Shown: positions 41,839 through 51,867, counted from the stretch's first letter. The stretch: DNA of 64,000 nucleotides from Piscibacillus salipiscarius JCM 13188 (GCF_001311865.1 NZ_BBCD01000016.1:1-64000); one strand, 5' to 3'. Numbers and translations are program-made. Notes: generated from the letters alone by a model not told the origin.

Positions 41839-42947
41839 GGATTACATGAGAGAACTACAGCGAGAAATTAAAGATCAATATAAAGTCTCCCCCTATTTAG
41901 CTATATTTTTAATTAGCTCTATTCAAATCGGTGTTGGAGTATTAGGCTTTCAATCGTACATTGTGGGTTACTTAAAAAATGATTCGTGGATGGCAGTCAT
42001 TATTGCTGGAATACTCATTAGCATTTTGATTTTTATTATTTACAAAATTTTAAAATACGGTAATGGGGGATTTAATTGTCATTCATTACGACACGTTCGG
42101 GAAGTGGATTGGAGGATTCTTTAGTCTCATTTGGATTATATATTTTATCGGTATTAGCATTCTCGTATTAAGGTCGTTTATACAAGTTGTACAAGTTTGG
42201 ATGTTCCCTGATTTAAACGTTATCTATCTAAGTATAGTGTATTGTATTTTAGTTTATTACGTGATCACAGGCGGATTTAGAGTTGTTGCAGGTGTGAGTT
42301 TTTTAGGAATGGTTATCCCTTCTTATTTAATCTTAACGATTTTATATCTTTTGGAATATACCGATTTTAGAAACCTTTTGCCTGTTTGGAATCATTCAGT
42401 GCAAGATTTACTTATAGCGACTAAACAAATGACTTTTAGCTATATCGGATTCGCAACTCTTCTAATGTTTTATCCATATATAAAAGATCCTGAGAAATCA
42501 AAGATTTGGGCACATGGAGGTAATGTCATAACAGTCGGTCTTTACTTAATATTAATTGTCATATCACTTGCTTATTTTGCTGCTGATCATCTTACAAAAC
42601 TTTACTGGCCTACTTTAACTATGTGGAAAACGATTGAAATGCCATTTGTCGAGCGTTTTGAATATGTAGGCATCTCTTCTTGGGGGTTAGTCATTTTACC
42701 TAACATTTGCTTATCCTATTGGGCGGCAAGCCGAGGTGCTCGTCAGTTGTTTAGAATCAGTCAACGAAAAGCCTTAATAATCATTTTACTTATAACAGTT
42801 GGTGCTAATTATCTTTTAAAAACTCAGAAACAAGTTGAACAAATAACGACATATTATTCTCAGTTTAGCTTTTATCTTTTATTAGTCTATTTACCTCTAT
42901 TACTAATCATTGTTTATTTCAGATTTAAAAGGAGAAAAAAATCATGA
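41831..42947 (+). CDS. Spore germination protein GerB type (APC superfamily), frameshifted
   Basis: The B subunit, an amino-acid-permease-like membrane protein of about 371 residues with about ten helices; it binds the germinant. VSPYLAIFLISSIQIGVGVLGFQSY is typical of the N-terminus, followed by WIGGFFSLIWIIYFIGISIL. An extra G in a GGGGG run near 42067 shifts the frame. Its start overlaps the A-gene end by 8 bases and its stop overlaps the C-gene start as ATGA. Confidence 0.88.
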
Positions 42948-44014
42948 AGCGATTAGCCATCATTCTTTTGTTCAGTCTCATAATTTTAAGTGGGTGCTTA
43001 AATAAAAAATATTCTAGATAACATAAGAATGGTAACAGCCATAGGGTTTGATGTGGCTGAAAATGGCCTTCATGAAATTACGGTAGTCGTACCAAGATTT
43101 AATCCTGACAAATCTACTTCTAGTGAAACCTATACAACCTTTGCTAATATTACAAGCGGCGCTGAAGAAGCGTTAAATATGAGTGATTCTAAACCTTTTG
43201 TGAGTGGTAAAATTGAAGTTGTACTTGCTAGTCAAGAACTAGCACAAAATGGATTAATAAAACTGACTGATGGATTTCTAAGAGACCCTTCAGTAGGGTC
43301 TAGGGTATATTTAGCCATTACAGATATTACAACAAAAGAATTACTACAAGGTCAATACAGTAATCAAGATAACGGAATGTTCATCTCAGATATGCTCAGG
43401 CAGAATATGGATTCAGGGCCATTACCTGAGACAAATATTCACTTATTTTTTAATCAATTTTACGATCAAGCCCGTGACCCTTACCTTCCATTAATCGGAA
43501 TAGAAGGCAAACGAATAACCATTAAAGGATTAGCTCTTTTAAGAGACGACAAAATGGTTGAGATATTAAGCAAGGATCAATTATTTACTTTTAAAACATT
43601 GGCGCATCGAAAAACGATCGGAGACCAATTATTAATTGAACTAGATAACGATGAGTATGCTTCTTTGTATAAAGTTAAAACAGTTCGGAGCATTAAGATG
43701 TCAAATTTGAAAGAGACACCAAAAGTTAATATTAACATTGATATGAATCTGACGGTCAGAGAATTTACAGGTCAAGATTTAAATCCTCAAAAATTGAAAG
43801 GTTAAAAAAGAAAACAGAGGAAAGAATTATAGAAGATTCTAAAGAAATGATTGAAACATTTAAAGAATTAAACATTGATCCATTAGGATTCGGAGATCAA
43901 GCCAGAAGCCGATTACGATCATGGAATAATACTAAATGGGAAGACCAATATCCTAACATCGAAGTGACCATTCAACCTAACGTCACTATTTCAGAGACAG
44001 GGATTGCGAAGTAA
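42944..44014 (+). CDS. Spore germination lipoprotein GerC type, frameshifted
   Basis: The C subunit, a lipoprotein anchored in the spore membrane. MKRLAIILLFSLIILSGCLNK is a signal peptide with lipobox Cys. The body includes NIRMVTAIGFDVAENGLHEI, NMDSGPLPETNIHLFFNQFYD and KTIGDQLLIELDN, typical of Ger(x)C. Shifts near 43012 and 43800 are followed by the C-terminal helix DSKEMIETFKELNIDPLGFGD. About 356 residues. It ends the operon at a terminator. Confidence 0.88.
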
Positions 44015-44034
44015 AGTTATCAACTAAATAAATC

Positions 44035-44074
44035 AAACCTGAACTATTGATCATTGCAAAGTTCAGGTTTTTGA
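44035..44074 (+). terminator. Intrinsic terminator after the ger operon
   Basis: AAACCTGAAC pairs with GTTCAGGTTT, followed by TTTGAA. Confidence 0.8.
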
Positions 44075-44080
44075 ATTCAC

Positions 44081-44335
44081 TTACTGTCTAGCAGTCGTCG
44101 TTTGTTTGAATAATTGATGGCCAAATACAGCAGTTCCGGCTATTAAAATAGATTGTATGAAAGCTTCGAAAGATAATCCCAACATGACACTTGTTAAAAT
44201 AATACTAATTAATAATAACGATAATGGAATAAAACGATTGGGAATTAACTGAGTTTGTTTAATAATTTTCCCTAATACCATTAATACTGGGACTAGAATT
44301 AAAGCTTCATCCATAATAAAGCTAAGTAAGTCCAT
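44081..44335 (-). CDS. Phage-type holin (small, three-helix)
   Basis: An 84-residue protein with three predicted membrane helices: LILVPVLMVLGKII, FIPLSLLLISIILTSVML and FIQSILIAGTAVFGHQLF, and a basic tail. This matches the superfamily V (Hol44-like) holins. The ATG (MDLLSFIMDE) lies 6 bases behind GGAGGG, and the amidase stop is 11 bases upstream, so the two are coupled. No phage genes adjoin. Confidence 0.82.
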   Translation of the reverse strand: MDLLSFIMDEALILVPVLMVLGKIIKQTQLIPNRFIPLSLLLISIILTSVMLGLSFEAFIQSILIAGTAVFGHQLFKQTTTARQ

Positions 44336-44348
44336 CCTCATCCCTCCT

Positions 44349-45035
44349 TCATCCTTTTAAGTGGTCAATAAAAGCATTAAAACCTGATTCTTTTAACTCA
44401 CGAACTCGTTTTTCAGCATTCTCTAAGCTTTTAAATGAGCCAGTTATTACACGATATAAAGTTTCAGGCTGACTTATTCCACTATTCTCAGAATGATAAG
44501 TGACACCTTCATCTCGGCATATAGCTTTTACTACACATTCATACATACCCAATCTATACTCTTTGTTTCTCAATTTGTTGCGGTGTCCACCATCTAGAAA
44601 CTCATATTCTACGATGGTTGTTCTGCACCTTCCCGTGTCACGGTGCATATAATAATAGTCGCGCTTGCTTTGATTTGAGTAATGTTTAGTGAAGGTTCTG
44701 CGGACGGGATAGCCCATACGTTTGAATTCATCAGTTAGAAGGTTTTCAAACTGTCCTTTTGAATAAATACTATGAATGAATTCCGCTCCTTTTCCGCCTC
44801 CAGCATTAAAATGATGAGATATACATCGGTCATACTTTCTTACTTTACTTGTTCGCTCGTGTCTTGATAAAGTAACATCATTTGATCTTGTTGTAGTTGA
44901 AGTTATTCCTAGTTCATCTAATCTTTGGTTCACATATAGTGCCGCTTCTAAGGTCCATACTTTTTCTTGCTTACCATCATAAACTGCACCAGGGTCTTCC
45001 CCGCCGTGCCCTGCATCTTGAATCCAATTAACCAT
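44349..45035 (-). CDS. N-acetylmuramoyl-L-alanine amidase with SPOR domain
   Basis: A zinc amidase (amidase_3) that cleaves the glycan-peptide bond of peptidoglycan. VNWIQDAGHGGEDPGAVY holds the first His, EAALYVNQRL the Glu, SHHFNAGGGKGAEFIHS the second His, and CRTTIVEYEFLDGG the C-terminal Glu. A SPOR domain follows: YRVITGSFKSLENAEKRVRE and FNAFIDHL. There is no signal peptide, so it needs the downstream holin or mother-cell lysis to reach the wall. This is the CwlC/endolysin layout. 228 residues. Confidence 0.9.
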   Translation of the reverse strand: MVNWIQDAGHGGEDPGAVYDGKQEKVWTLEAALYVNQRLDELGITSTTTRSNDVTLSRHERTSKVRKYDRCISHHFNAGGGKGAEFIHSIYSKGQFENLLTDEFKRMGYPVRRTFTKHYSNQSKRDYYYMHRDTGRCRTTIVEYEFLDGGHRNKLRNKEYRLGMYECVVKAICRDEGVTYHSENSGISQPETLYRVITGSFKSLENAEKRVRELKESGFNAFIDHLKG

Positions 45036-45155
45036 ACTCATCTCTCCCTAAAATTATTCTACATATATAATCGTTGGAAGAGACAATATCGAGTATTAAA
45101 TATATATAAACACGTAGTCAGTTAATTGTAAACTGAATATTCTATCATTTTTACA

Positions 45156-45186
45156 AAGAAAAAAACTAGCCCAAATTGGCTAGTTC
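45156..45186 (-). terminator. Intrinsic terminator after the oxidoreductase of the ArsA operon
   Basis: CTAGCC/GGCTAG stem ends in TTTTTTTCTTTG on the minus strand and begins at the stop codon. Confidence 0.85.
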
Positions 45187-46179
45187 TTAACTGATATCAA
45201 ACCCGATTTTTCCAAAGTTTTTAGTGTCTTTTAAATACGTAAACGCTTCAAGATAATCTTCTAAATTGAACATATGGTCAATTTCTGGTTTAACATTATG
45301 TTGTCCAACGAACGCTAACATAGATCTAAACTCTTCTGCACTTCCCATTGTTGACCCTAGTAGATTAAACTGACCATAAAAGAAATGTCTAATATCTATT
45401 TCGACGGTATCTTCTGTTGTCGAACCAAACGTTACAATTGTTCCACCTTTGCGAATGATTTTAAGTGATTTATTAAATGTTGCTCGTCCAATACTCTCAA
45501 CTAATAAATCAACCTGTTCCCCTTTTAACACTTCATTCCAATCTGAATTTGTATCTATAGCAAGGGCAGCTCCAAGTGATTTAGCCTTTTCAAGTTTACT
45601 CTGACTTCTAGATGTAACAATGACTCTTGCACCAATGGCTTTTGCAAACTTAAGTGCGTACGTCAAAACACCACTACCGATTCCTGGAAGCATGACTGTG
45701 TCTCCCTTTTTCACTTTCCCTCTTGTAAAGAGTACACGATAAGCGGTTAGAGCAGCCAAAGGTAAAACACCTGCTTCATGCCAGGACAAATGAGCTGGCT
45801 TGCTTTCAACATGATCTTGATCCATCACAATATATTCTGCAAACGTGCCATCATCTGGTAAACCTAATATTTCAAACCCTTCTGGTGGCGCCTCGCTAAT
45901 ATTTTTCCAACCAAGGCCTGGGTTTATAACGACTTCATCACCTACTTGCCATTGATCAACACTATCACCAACCTCTGTGATGACGCCTGCTCCATCAGAA
46001 CCTAACACAAGCGGTTCATCACTTGCACCATGTCTGTAAGTGACCGCAATATCCCGTCTATTCATTCCAGCCGCTTTCAATTGAACCTTCACCTGATTAC
46101 TCTTTACAATCGGTTCATCAATATCTGAATAAGACAATCCGTCTAACCCTTCAATTTGTTGATGAATAATCGCTTTCAT
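45187..46179 (-). CDS. Zinc-binding/quinone-type dehydrogenase (MDR family)
   Basis: An intact 330-residue medium-chain oxidoreductase. GTFAEYIVMDQDHVESKPAH, LPGIGSGVLTYALKFAKAIG (NADPH motif), RVIVTSRSQSKLEKAKSLGA and GGTIVTFGSTT are visible. Cys/His zinc ligands are not all present, so it is more likely a quinone reductase than an alcohol dehydrogenase. Its ATG overlaps the ArsA-like stop, so it belongs to that operon. Its role there is unknown. Confidence 0.85.
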   Translation of the reverse strand: MKAIIHQQIEGLDGLSYSDIDEPIVKSNQVKVQLKAAGMNRRDIAVTYRHGASDEPLVLGSDGAGVITEVGDSVDQWQVGDEVVINPGLGWKNISEAPPEGFEILGLPDDGTFAEYIVMDQDHVESKPAHLSWHEAGVLPLAALTAYRVLFTRGKVKKGDTVMLPGIGSGVLTYALKFAKAIGARVIVTSRSQSKLEKAKSLGAALAIDTNSDWNEVLKGEQVDLLVESIGRATFNKSLKIIRKGGTIVTFGSTTEDTVEIDIRHFFYGQFNLLGSTMGSAEEFRSMLAFVGQHNVKPEIDHMFNLEDYLEAFTYLKDTKNFGKIGFDIS

Positions 46180-47130
46180 CTAACTTCCTCCTTTACAACA
46201 CCTCGTAGATGATATGAAAATACATCTAACTTATCCAAATCTGAAATATCTTCTTCGTATAACGGAACCTTGATTAATATTTGTTTATTAAATTCTTCTT
46301 CCATTTGTTTTAAATACTTTTGTTCAATTTGTCTACGTTTTTCTAAAAAGGCTCCATCAGCTGCTTCTGGTAATACTTTATTAACAATTAATGTGTTGAC
46401 ATGTAAATGGTATTGATGTAATTGCTTAATCGCTTGTTTCGTCTCAATCATAGGTAACCTTTCTGGAATGAGCACAAAAATAAAGCCAGTTTGAGTTTCA
46501 TCTAAAATCACATCACGCACAGATGAAAATTTTTTCTTTCCTCTTTTGCAGAATTTCATAAATTGGATCATCGATCGGCTCGCCATCATTTAATAATTGA
46601 GTATAATTATCGTTAATCTTTTGCCTTTTTTGAAGCATGCCGTCGATCCACACACTCATTAGCTCTGGTAATGATAACAACCTAATTGTATGACCAGTTG
46701 GGGCTGTATCAAAAATAATTTTATCAAAATGATGTTTTTCATCTAAAATAATAGAAATTAATCGATCAAACAAAGCTGCCTCTTCTGCTCCTGGTGATGC
46801 TGCTGCAAGGTCGATCTGTCGATTCACTTCATCGACTAATTTTGATTTAACAAGTCCTTGTAAATTGCTTTTCACCTGTTCCATATACCTCTTAGTTTCT
46901 TTGGTTGAATCAATTTCAATTCCCCACAGGTTTTGATCAAGCTGTGTTTTGTCATGAGATAAAGGCTTATGAAAAATATCACCTAAATTATGTGCAGGAT
47001 CTGTGGAAACAACTAAAGTATCTAGTCCTTGCTTTGAAAAGGCGAGTGCTAGTGCAGCGGAAGAGGTAGATTTACCTACCCCTCCTTTTCCTCCAACGAA
47101 TATTATTTGTTGATTGGTTAGCTGATTCAT
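46176..47130 (-). CDS. ArsA/Get3 family ATPase, frameshifted
   Basis: A deviant Walker-A ATPase of about 318 residues. IIFVGGKGGVGKSTSSAALAL carries the Lys-rich P-loop, STDPAHNLGDIF the switch I, IIFDTAPTGHTIRLLSLPE the switch II, and VLIPERLPMIETKQAI and VNKVLP follow after a shift near 46550. ArsA relatives power arsenite export or target tail-anchored proteins. There is no arsB, arsC or arsR here; the neighbours are a cory-CC-star gene and a thioredoxin-like gene, which points to a different, probably redox-linked job. ATG at 47130 after AAAGGATG. Confidence 0.9.
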
Positions 47131-47144
47131 AGTCTCACATCCTT

Positions 47145-47414
47145 TTAGCAACATCGTATTCCATCAAGAGGTGATTTTTCCATCCCCATACGCAAGTGCC
47201 AATCATGGAACTTTTCAATAATGTAGGGATATAGTTCCAGTGTGTAATAAAAGGCTGGATTAGGTATTCCTAATAAATCTGAGTAAACTAATAATAAAAA
47301 CAAATCATCTTCGTCCCTTAATTCCCTTGCAATCTCAGTTTTGTGAGGAACACTTAACATTTCTTCATATAATTCGATCATTCTTTTAATTGAGAATTTC
47401 CTTTGTTCAGCCAT
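47145..47414 (-). CDS. Cory-CC-star protein
   Basis: An 89-residue protein ending DGIRCC just before the stop, with HKTEIARELRDEDDLFLLL, YTLELYPYIIEKFHDWHLRM and the conserved block MGMEKSPLD. It matches what is annotated as a cory-CC-star protein, small proteins with a C-terminal Cys-Cys found beside ArsA-like ATPases. The function is not known; the paired cysteines suggest metal or thiol chemistry. Its ATG overlaps the stop of the preceding thioredoxin-like gene (ATGGCTGA). Confidence 0.82.
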   Translation of the reverse strand: MAEQRKFSIKRMIELYEEMLSVPHKTEIARELRDEDDLFLLLVYSDLLGIPNPAFYYTLELYPYIIEKFHDWHLRMGMEKSPLDGIRCC

Positions 47415-47798
47415 GCTTAACACCCACTTCATGTGTTTGTTTTACTATTTTATCAAAATCATCAATATTTTCTAAATAATAACCATTCACAAAAATGGCA
47501 TTTAGTTTTATTTTCGTAAACAAATATAAGATAGCCTTTTTATAGGTGATCATACCAGCTTGGGCTTGTTTAAATAAATATGAAGCAACACTACCAACGT
47601 TTTTGGGTCCACATAATTGATGCTAAGATGTTCTCCATATTTATTTTTCCACTCATTATACATCTTACCAAGTTTCATATAATCATCTTCTAAATGTTTA
47701 AATTCATTAGATAATGTGATGAACCCGTCATCACTCATACCACCACATCAACCAGATCCGATTGCTTTAGTCTGCCGAATGATGAGAACATTAATCAT
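47407..47798 (-). CDS. Thioredoxin-like small protein with in-frame TGA: candidate selenoprotein; one frameshift
   Basis: The minus-strand reading begins MINVLIIRQTKAIGSG, then TGA, then CGGMSDDGFITLSNEF, and, after a missing A in an AAAAA run near 47600, DPKNVGSVASYLFKQAQAG to NAIFVNGYYLENIDDF and VGVKHG. About 130 residues with beta-alpha-beta segments like a thioredoxin fold, and a redox-like G-(U/C)-C-G site where TGA sits. The start has AGGAGGTG seven bases before it. The later ATG (MSDDG) has no spaced ribosome site. A 7-bp hairpin lies 20 bases past the TGA. It starts the operon with the cory-CC-star protein, ArsA ATPase and oxidoreductase. Confidence 0.6.
47716..47734 (-). promoter_or_regulatory. 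Candidate bacterial SECIS hairpin downstream of the in-frame TGA
   Basis: GTGATGA-CGGGT-TCATCAC forms a perfect 7-bp stem. The TGA is at 47748-47750; 20 bases separate it from the 5-base loop, whose second base is G. The published bacterial SECIS model asks for a loop 16-37 bases from the UGA with a G in its first two bases, so this fits. Confidence 0.5.
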
Positions 47799-47819
47799 CC
47801 TCCCCACCTCCTAAATGAA

Positions 47820-47851
47820 GATGAAAAGCCGCACTGTAATAGCACGGCTTT
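47820..47851 (-). terminator. Intrinsic terminator after cstA
   Basis: A 10-bp stem AAAGCCGTGC/GTGCGGCTTT with two G-U pairs and a TATTACA loop, followed by TTTTC on the minus strand. It isolates cstA from the thioredoxin-like operon, whose ribosome site starts directly after. Confidence 0.75.
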
Positions 47852-47858
47852 AATCATA

Positions 47859-49590
47859 TTAACTTACATTTTTAAGTTTATTATCTTTTTCTTTTCTGAG
47901 AACCGATATTGCAGTTAAAACAATCCAAATTGCGAATACAAACACGACGGCCCCTAATATAAATAATAACCAATCAGATTGCGCAGCCCACGGGGCCCAT
48001 TGGGTAAAGACTTGCAGATACATAGCGTATAGAGTCATGACCATAATGAAGCCCATCGGTATTAGTGCAGGAAGTATATTACGTCCCTTACGTCCTAAGT
48101 AAATAGATAGTAAGAGCAAACTAATACCTGCTAGTAATTGGTTCATCGTACCAAATAGAGGCCATAATAGGTAACCTCCTGAACCTAATCCACGATCACC
48201 TGGTAATAATACTAAAATAGTCGAAGCCACGACTGCTAATGTTGTTGCTGAGTGCTTAGATGTAATCGACTTAACATTATATTCCATACCAAGTTCTGCG
48301 ATAATATATCTCATCAAACGGACTGCTGAATCTAACGATGTTGCAGCAAAGCTGACAATAATAACGGCAACAATAGTCGCTGCTACACTTTCAGGAATGC
48401 CAACACCTGTTGCTAGTACTGCTGCACCATCAACAAAGACGTTAAACCTCCACCAGCTGCACTAAAGTCACTATAGAACCCTAAAAATTCACTTTCTGAA
48501 TTAAAGAATGTGACCACTGCAATAATCGCAATTACAGCTAGTAAACCTTCACCTATAGAACCTAAGTAGCCAACAAAACGAACATCTTTCTCATTTGAAA
48601 GCTGTTTAGAAGATGTACCACTTGAGATCAGACCATGGAAACCTGAAATCGCACCACAGGCAACTGTGATAAACAAAATTGGAAACCACGGAGTATCGTT
48701 TGCTGCAGGGTTTGTCATTGGTGCTGTTACCTCTGGTGTTGTCAGAAATAGGCCTAAATATAGAATGACAAGACCTAAGATCATTGGTGTGAATTAATAA
48801 AATCACGCGGTTGTAGTAGTTTCCATACTGGTAATGTCGATGCAAAATAAAGATAGACCATTAATATAAGTATCCATATTAAAAATGCCATGCTAGTCGT
48901 ATCTAGTCCAAAGGCAGAAGTGGCTCCTTCTCCACCTAGGTAAGAGACTACATCAATCTGTAATGCAGGAACATAACTAGTTAGAATAGCAGTTCCATAC
49001 ATCACTGCAAGCGCAGCTAATGATGGTAATAACATGCTTCCACTACGTTTATAAACATGGTAACCAATCCATATAGCAAGTGGAATTTGGATAAAGACTG
49101 GTAATATACTAGCCGGATTATTAATAAATAAGTTGGCAATAACCCAAGCAAATACCGCATTTACCATTAGAACTAAAATTAAAATAATGAATAAAAACAA
49201 GATTTTGCCCGTTGTCCAATTAGCTTGTGAGCTAAAGTTCCAACAGATTGTCCTTTATTACGTACTGACAAAAATAATGTACCTGAATCGTGCACACCTG
49301 CAGCAAAAACAGTACCAAGAATAACCCATAAAAAACGCTGGTAACCAGCCCCAATATACCGCAATAGCTGGTCCAACAATAGGAGCCGCACCTGCTACAG
49401 AAGTAAAGTGGTGCCCCCATAGTACAAATTTGTTAGTCGGGACAAAGTCGACCCCATCTTTATATTCATGCGCTGGGGTTTTGAAATTTGGATCAAGTTT
49501 ATAAACTTTTTCTGCAATGTACTTCGAATAAAAACGATAACCAAAAAAGAACACAACAAAACCAATTAAAGCTAAATAAATACCATTCAA
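47859..49590 (-). CDS. cstA: Carbon starvation protein CstA, frameshifted
   Basis: A polytopic transporter (APC-like) for pyruvate or peptides, induced on carbon limitation. It begins [20 protein letters not shown] from a TTG behind GGAGG. Core blocks are [37 protein letters not shown] (after shift), [19 protein letters not shown] and [17 protein letters not shown]. Shifts near 49310, 49200, 48785 and 48430 cut it into pieces. About 575 residues. A clear promoter lies upstream. Confidence 0.92.
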
Positions 49591-49625
49591 TCCCGTAACC
49601 TCCCCTATTCATTTTTCTAGACAGT

Positions 49626-49654
49626 ATTTTACCCCTAAATTATCAGAATTTCAA
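49626..49654 (-). promoter_or_regulatory. Sigma-A type promoter of cstA
   Basis: TTGAAA (49649-49654) and TAAAAT (49626-49631) on the minus strand are 17 bases apart, upstream of the cstA ribosome site. Confidence 0.65.
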
Positions 49655-49726
49655 GATAACTTAAATAATTTTATATAATCAAACTATTATAATTTTATAT
49701 TTTATTTATCTAAACTTTTTTCATAA

Positions 49727-49760
49727 ACAATAAGACCCAGTTCATAATTGAACTGAGTCC
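49727..49760 (-). terminator. Intrinsic terminator after the zinc-ribbon membrane gene
   Basis: GGACTCAGTTCA pairs with TGAACTGGGTC with one mismatch, followed by TTATTGTTT on the minus strand. It lies about 75 bases beyond the stop codon. Confidence 0.65.
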
Positions 49761-49832
49761 ACTTAGATTAGACACAATACCTACATCAAATACTTTAACT
49801 AGGTCTTATGAGCTATAATTCGGTTTGGTAAG

Positions 49833-51389
49833 TTAATTCTTTTTACTTATTTTCATTAATTTAGTTCCAACCAAACTAGTTATTAAACTAAGGAAGATTG
49901 ATACAAGTAATAAAGTTATTAATGAAAACCCAATCACATAATGTTCATTAAATTCTGCTCTTACAATACTATAACTAAAATTAGATGCGTAAGTTAATCC
50001 AGTAAAAATTAAAGATATAAAACCACTATAAACTAATATGGTCTTAGTTTGATTTTTCGTGTGAATTTTCTAAAGGACAAGGAGTACAATAAAATGACTA
50101 AAATTGTAATAACAAGCATCATCCATAAGTAGTTTTCTAGATACACAAAACCTTGTTGGATTAATCGGTTATTTAAACTTGAATCAACTGTCTGAAGTAT
50201 TTGATATTGAAAGTGTTCTGGATTAAAATCTCCGCCGCTCATTTCAAATGTATTTAAAAAGGATAAATTCAGCATATATACTGATAATTGAACGATTAAT
50301 ACTAGACCAGAAATTAGAGATGAACCAATAAGAACTTGATAAAAACTTCTTCTTGTACATTACCTATAATAAGTCCACTTAATATTAAATATAAGCTCAT
50401 AATTGTTACAGCTGCTAAAGAGGCGAGTTTAACACCTTTAGCGTAAACAGATTGAGCTTTCATACCTTTTTGAAAGATAACACGGATAAAAGCACTACAA
50501 AACTAATTAAAAAGCTTTTCCACATTACTCCCCATGATTGATAAGAATAATTCGTAACCTCATTCACAGTTTGATACCCTTTTTCCATTGAATAATCTGT
50601 TAAAATACTAAGAACCCACATCATGATACTGTAAATAAAACTAAAGGAAATCGTCTGAATAAGCCAATCTTTTTCATCTGAAACTTTAACTCTAAATGCA
50701 TAAAGCATACCAGCTAATGCAATCGTGATGACCGTTATAATCAAATAAAAAGAAAGTCCGAGCTTTGATTCCATAGTATGGTTTGTCAATGTTTCTGAAG
50801 TTTTTTGATTTGTAACTTCATCAAATGTTACATAGACTTCTCCCAAGTTGCCCAATAACATTATATCTACTGGTGACAGAGCAGAAATAACAGTAGGGCT
50901 CCAGTTCATCTGTTGCGCCCCTTCTGTTGCCTCTAACTTCATCATTTGATAAGAATCTAGTAAATAACGATACGACACCCCCCCATTGAACTTGTTCAAA
51001 GTCTTCCATATCATGTTGGAAGGGTTCTGCATATGAGTGATTGTCTGTTAGTGATAATGAAAATGCAGAAAAGACGTATAAAAAACGATACATAACAAAG
51101 CAAAAGGTATAGCTAGTAATAAAGGCCTTTTAAAATCGTTCATTTTTATATTATGATCCTTAGGTTTAACTCTTTCTGGTACTTTATGTATGACACACTC
51201 AAACGATTCACCGCAGAAATAACAATACTGGGCACCACTCACTTGATCGGAACCACAATTATGACAAACCATGTCACTTGTTTGTTTTGTTAAACCCGTT
51301 TGCATTGATTGATGTAAAGCATGTCCATCTTCTATGCAATAAATAGCTTGATTAGGGTTTCCGGTACCACATTTAGTACAGTAAATCAC
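49833..51389 (-). CDS. Zinc-ribbon multi-pass membrane protein, heavily frameshifted
   Basis: About 515 residues assembled across several shifts (near 51070, 51005 in a GGGGGGG run, 50465, 50360, 50045). The N-terminus has two Cys4-type ribbons: YCTKCGTGNPNQAIYCIEDG and VCHNCGSDQVSGAQYCYFCG. A helix at LLLAIPFALLCIVFYTSF follows, then an extracytoplasmic region and about six more helices (LIITVITIALAGMLYAF, ILVYSGFISLIFTGLTYA). It is not a named family to me. The GTG start overlaps the stop of the upstream zinc-ribbon gene. Confidence 0.72.
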
Positions 51390-51774
51390 CGAACCCCCTC
51401 CTGCTCATTTAACTTTGTGCCACATGCATAGCAAAAACAGCCCTACTCATCGCCTCTACTCCGCATTGAGTGCAAGTTGGAAACGCAGTATTCGTCTGTT
51501 TTTGCACCTCACTTCCGCAATTAGAACAATATTGATCTCTATTATTTATCAGGTGTCCACAACCACAGAATTGTTCATAATCACCAGTATTTTGGGTTTG
51601 AAGCTTAAATATATTTTGATCTAATTCAGTAATTTCCTGACTGATGTCACTTAATTCTTCACTATAAATTTGCCCAATTCTATATTGATAATAAACTGAT
51701 TGTCCTAGCTCAGCTAATAAAATAGATTTCTTTGCCCTTAATCTATTAAGCTCCTGTTCTATGTAATCGTTCAT
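51386..51774 (-). CDS. Zinc-ribbon protein with N-terminal coiled coil, frameshifted at end
   Basis: About 129 residues. The first 75 are helical (YIEQELNRLRAKKSILLAE). The C-terminal half carries CGCGHLINNRDQYCSNCG and FPTCTQCGVEAM, then, after a missing T in TTTTT, VFCYACGTKLNEQ: two Cys4 zinc ribbons. It overlaps the membrane zinc-ribbon gene by four bases (GGTGA), so the two are coupled. Function unknown; perhaps an envelope-linked sensor. Confidence 0.75.
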
Positions 51775-51867
51775 TTTCTCTCCCCCGTTAACTAAAACTT
51801 AATATTATTTTAACATACAAAATATTCTAATTAATTACTTAAGGGTGGAAATTACATATCTTTACTC

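Noticed and set aside
44081-45035. Prophage remnant
   Set aside because: Only the holin and amidase are phage-like; no integrase, terminase, capsid or tail gene and no att-like repeats were seen.
46176-47130. Arsenic resistance operon
   Set aside because: The ATPase is ArsA-like but arsB, arsC, arsR and arsD are absent, and the neighbours differ.
51048-51093. True stop splitting the zinc-ribbon membrane protein
   Set aside because: The reading in the next frame (LTDNHSYAEPFQHDMEDFEQ) joins the two halves by two nearby compensating shifts.
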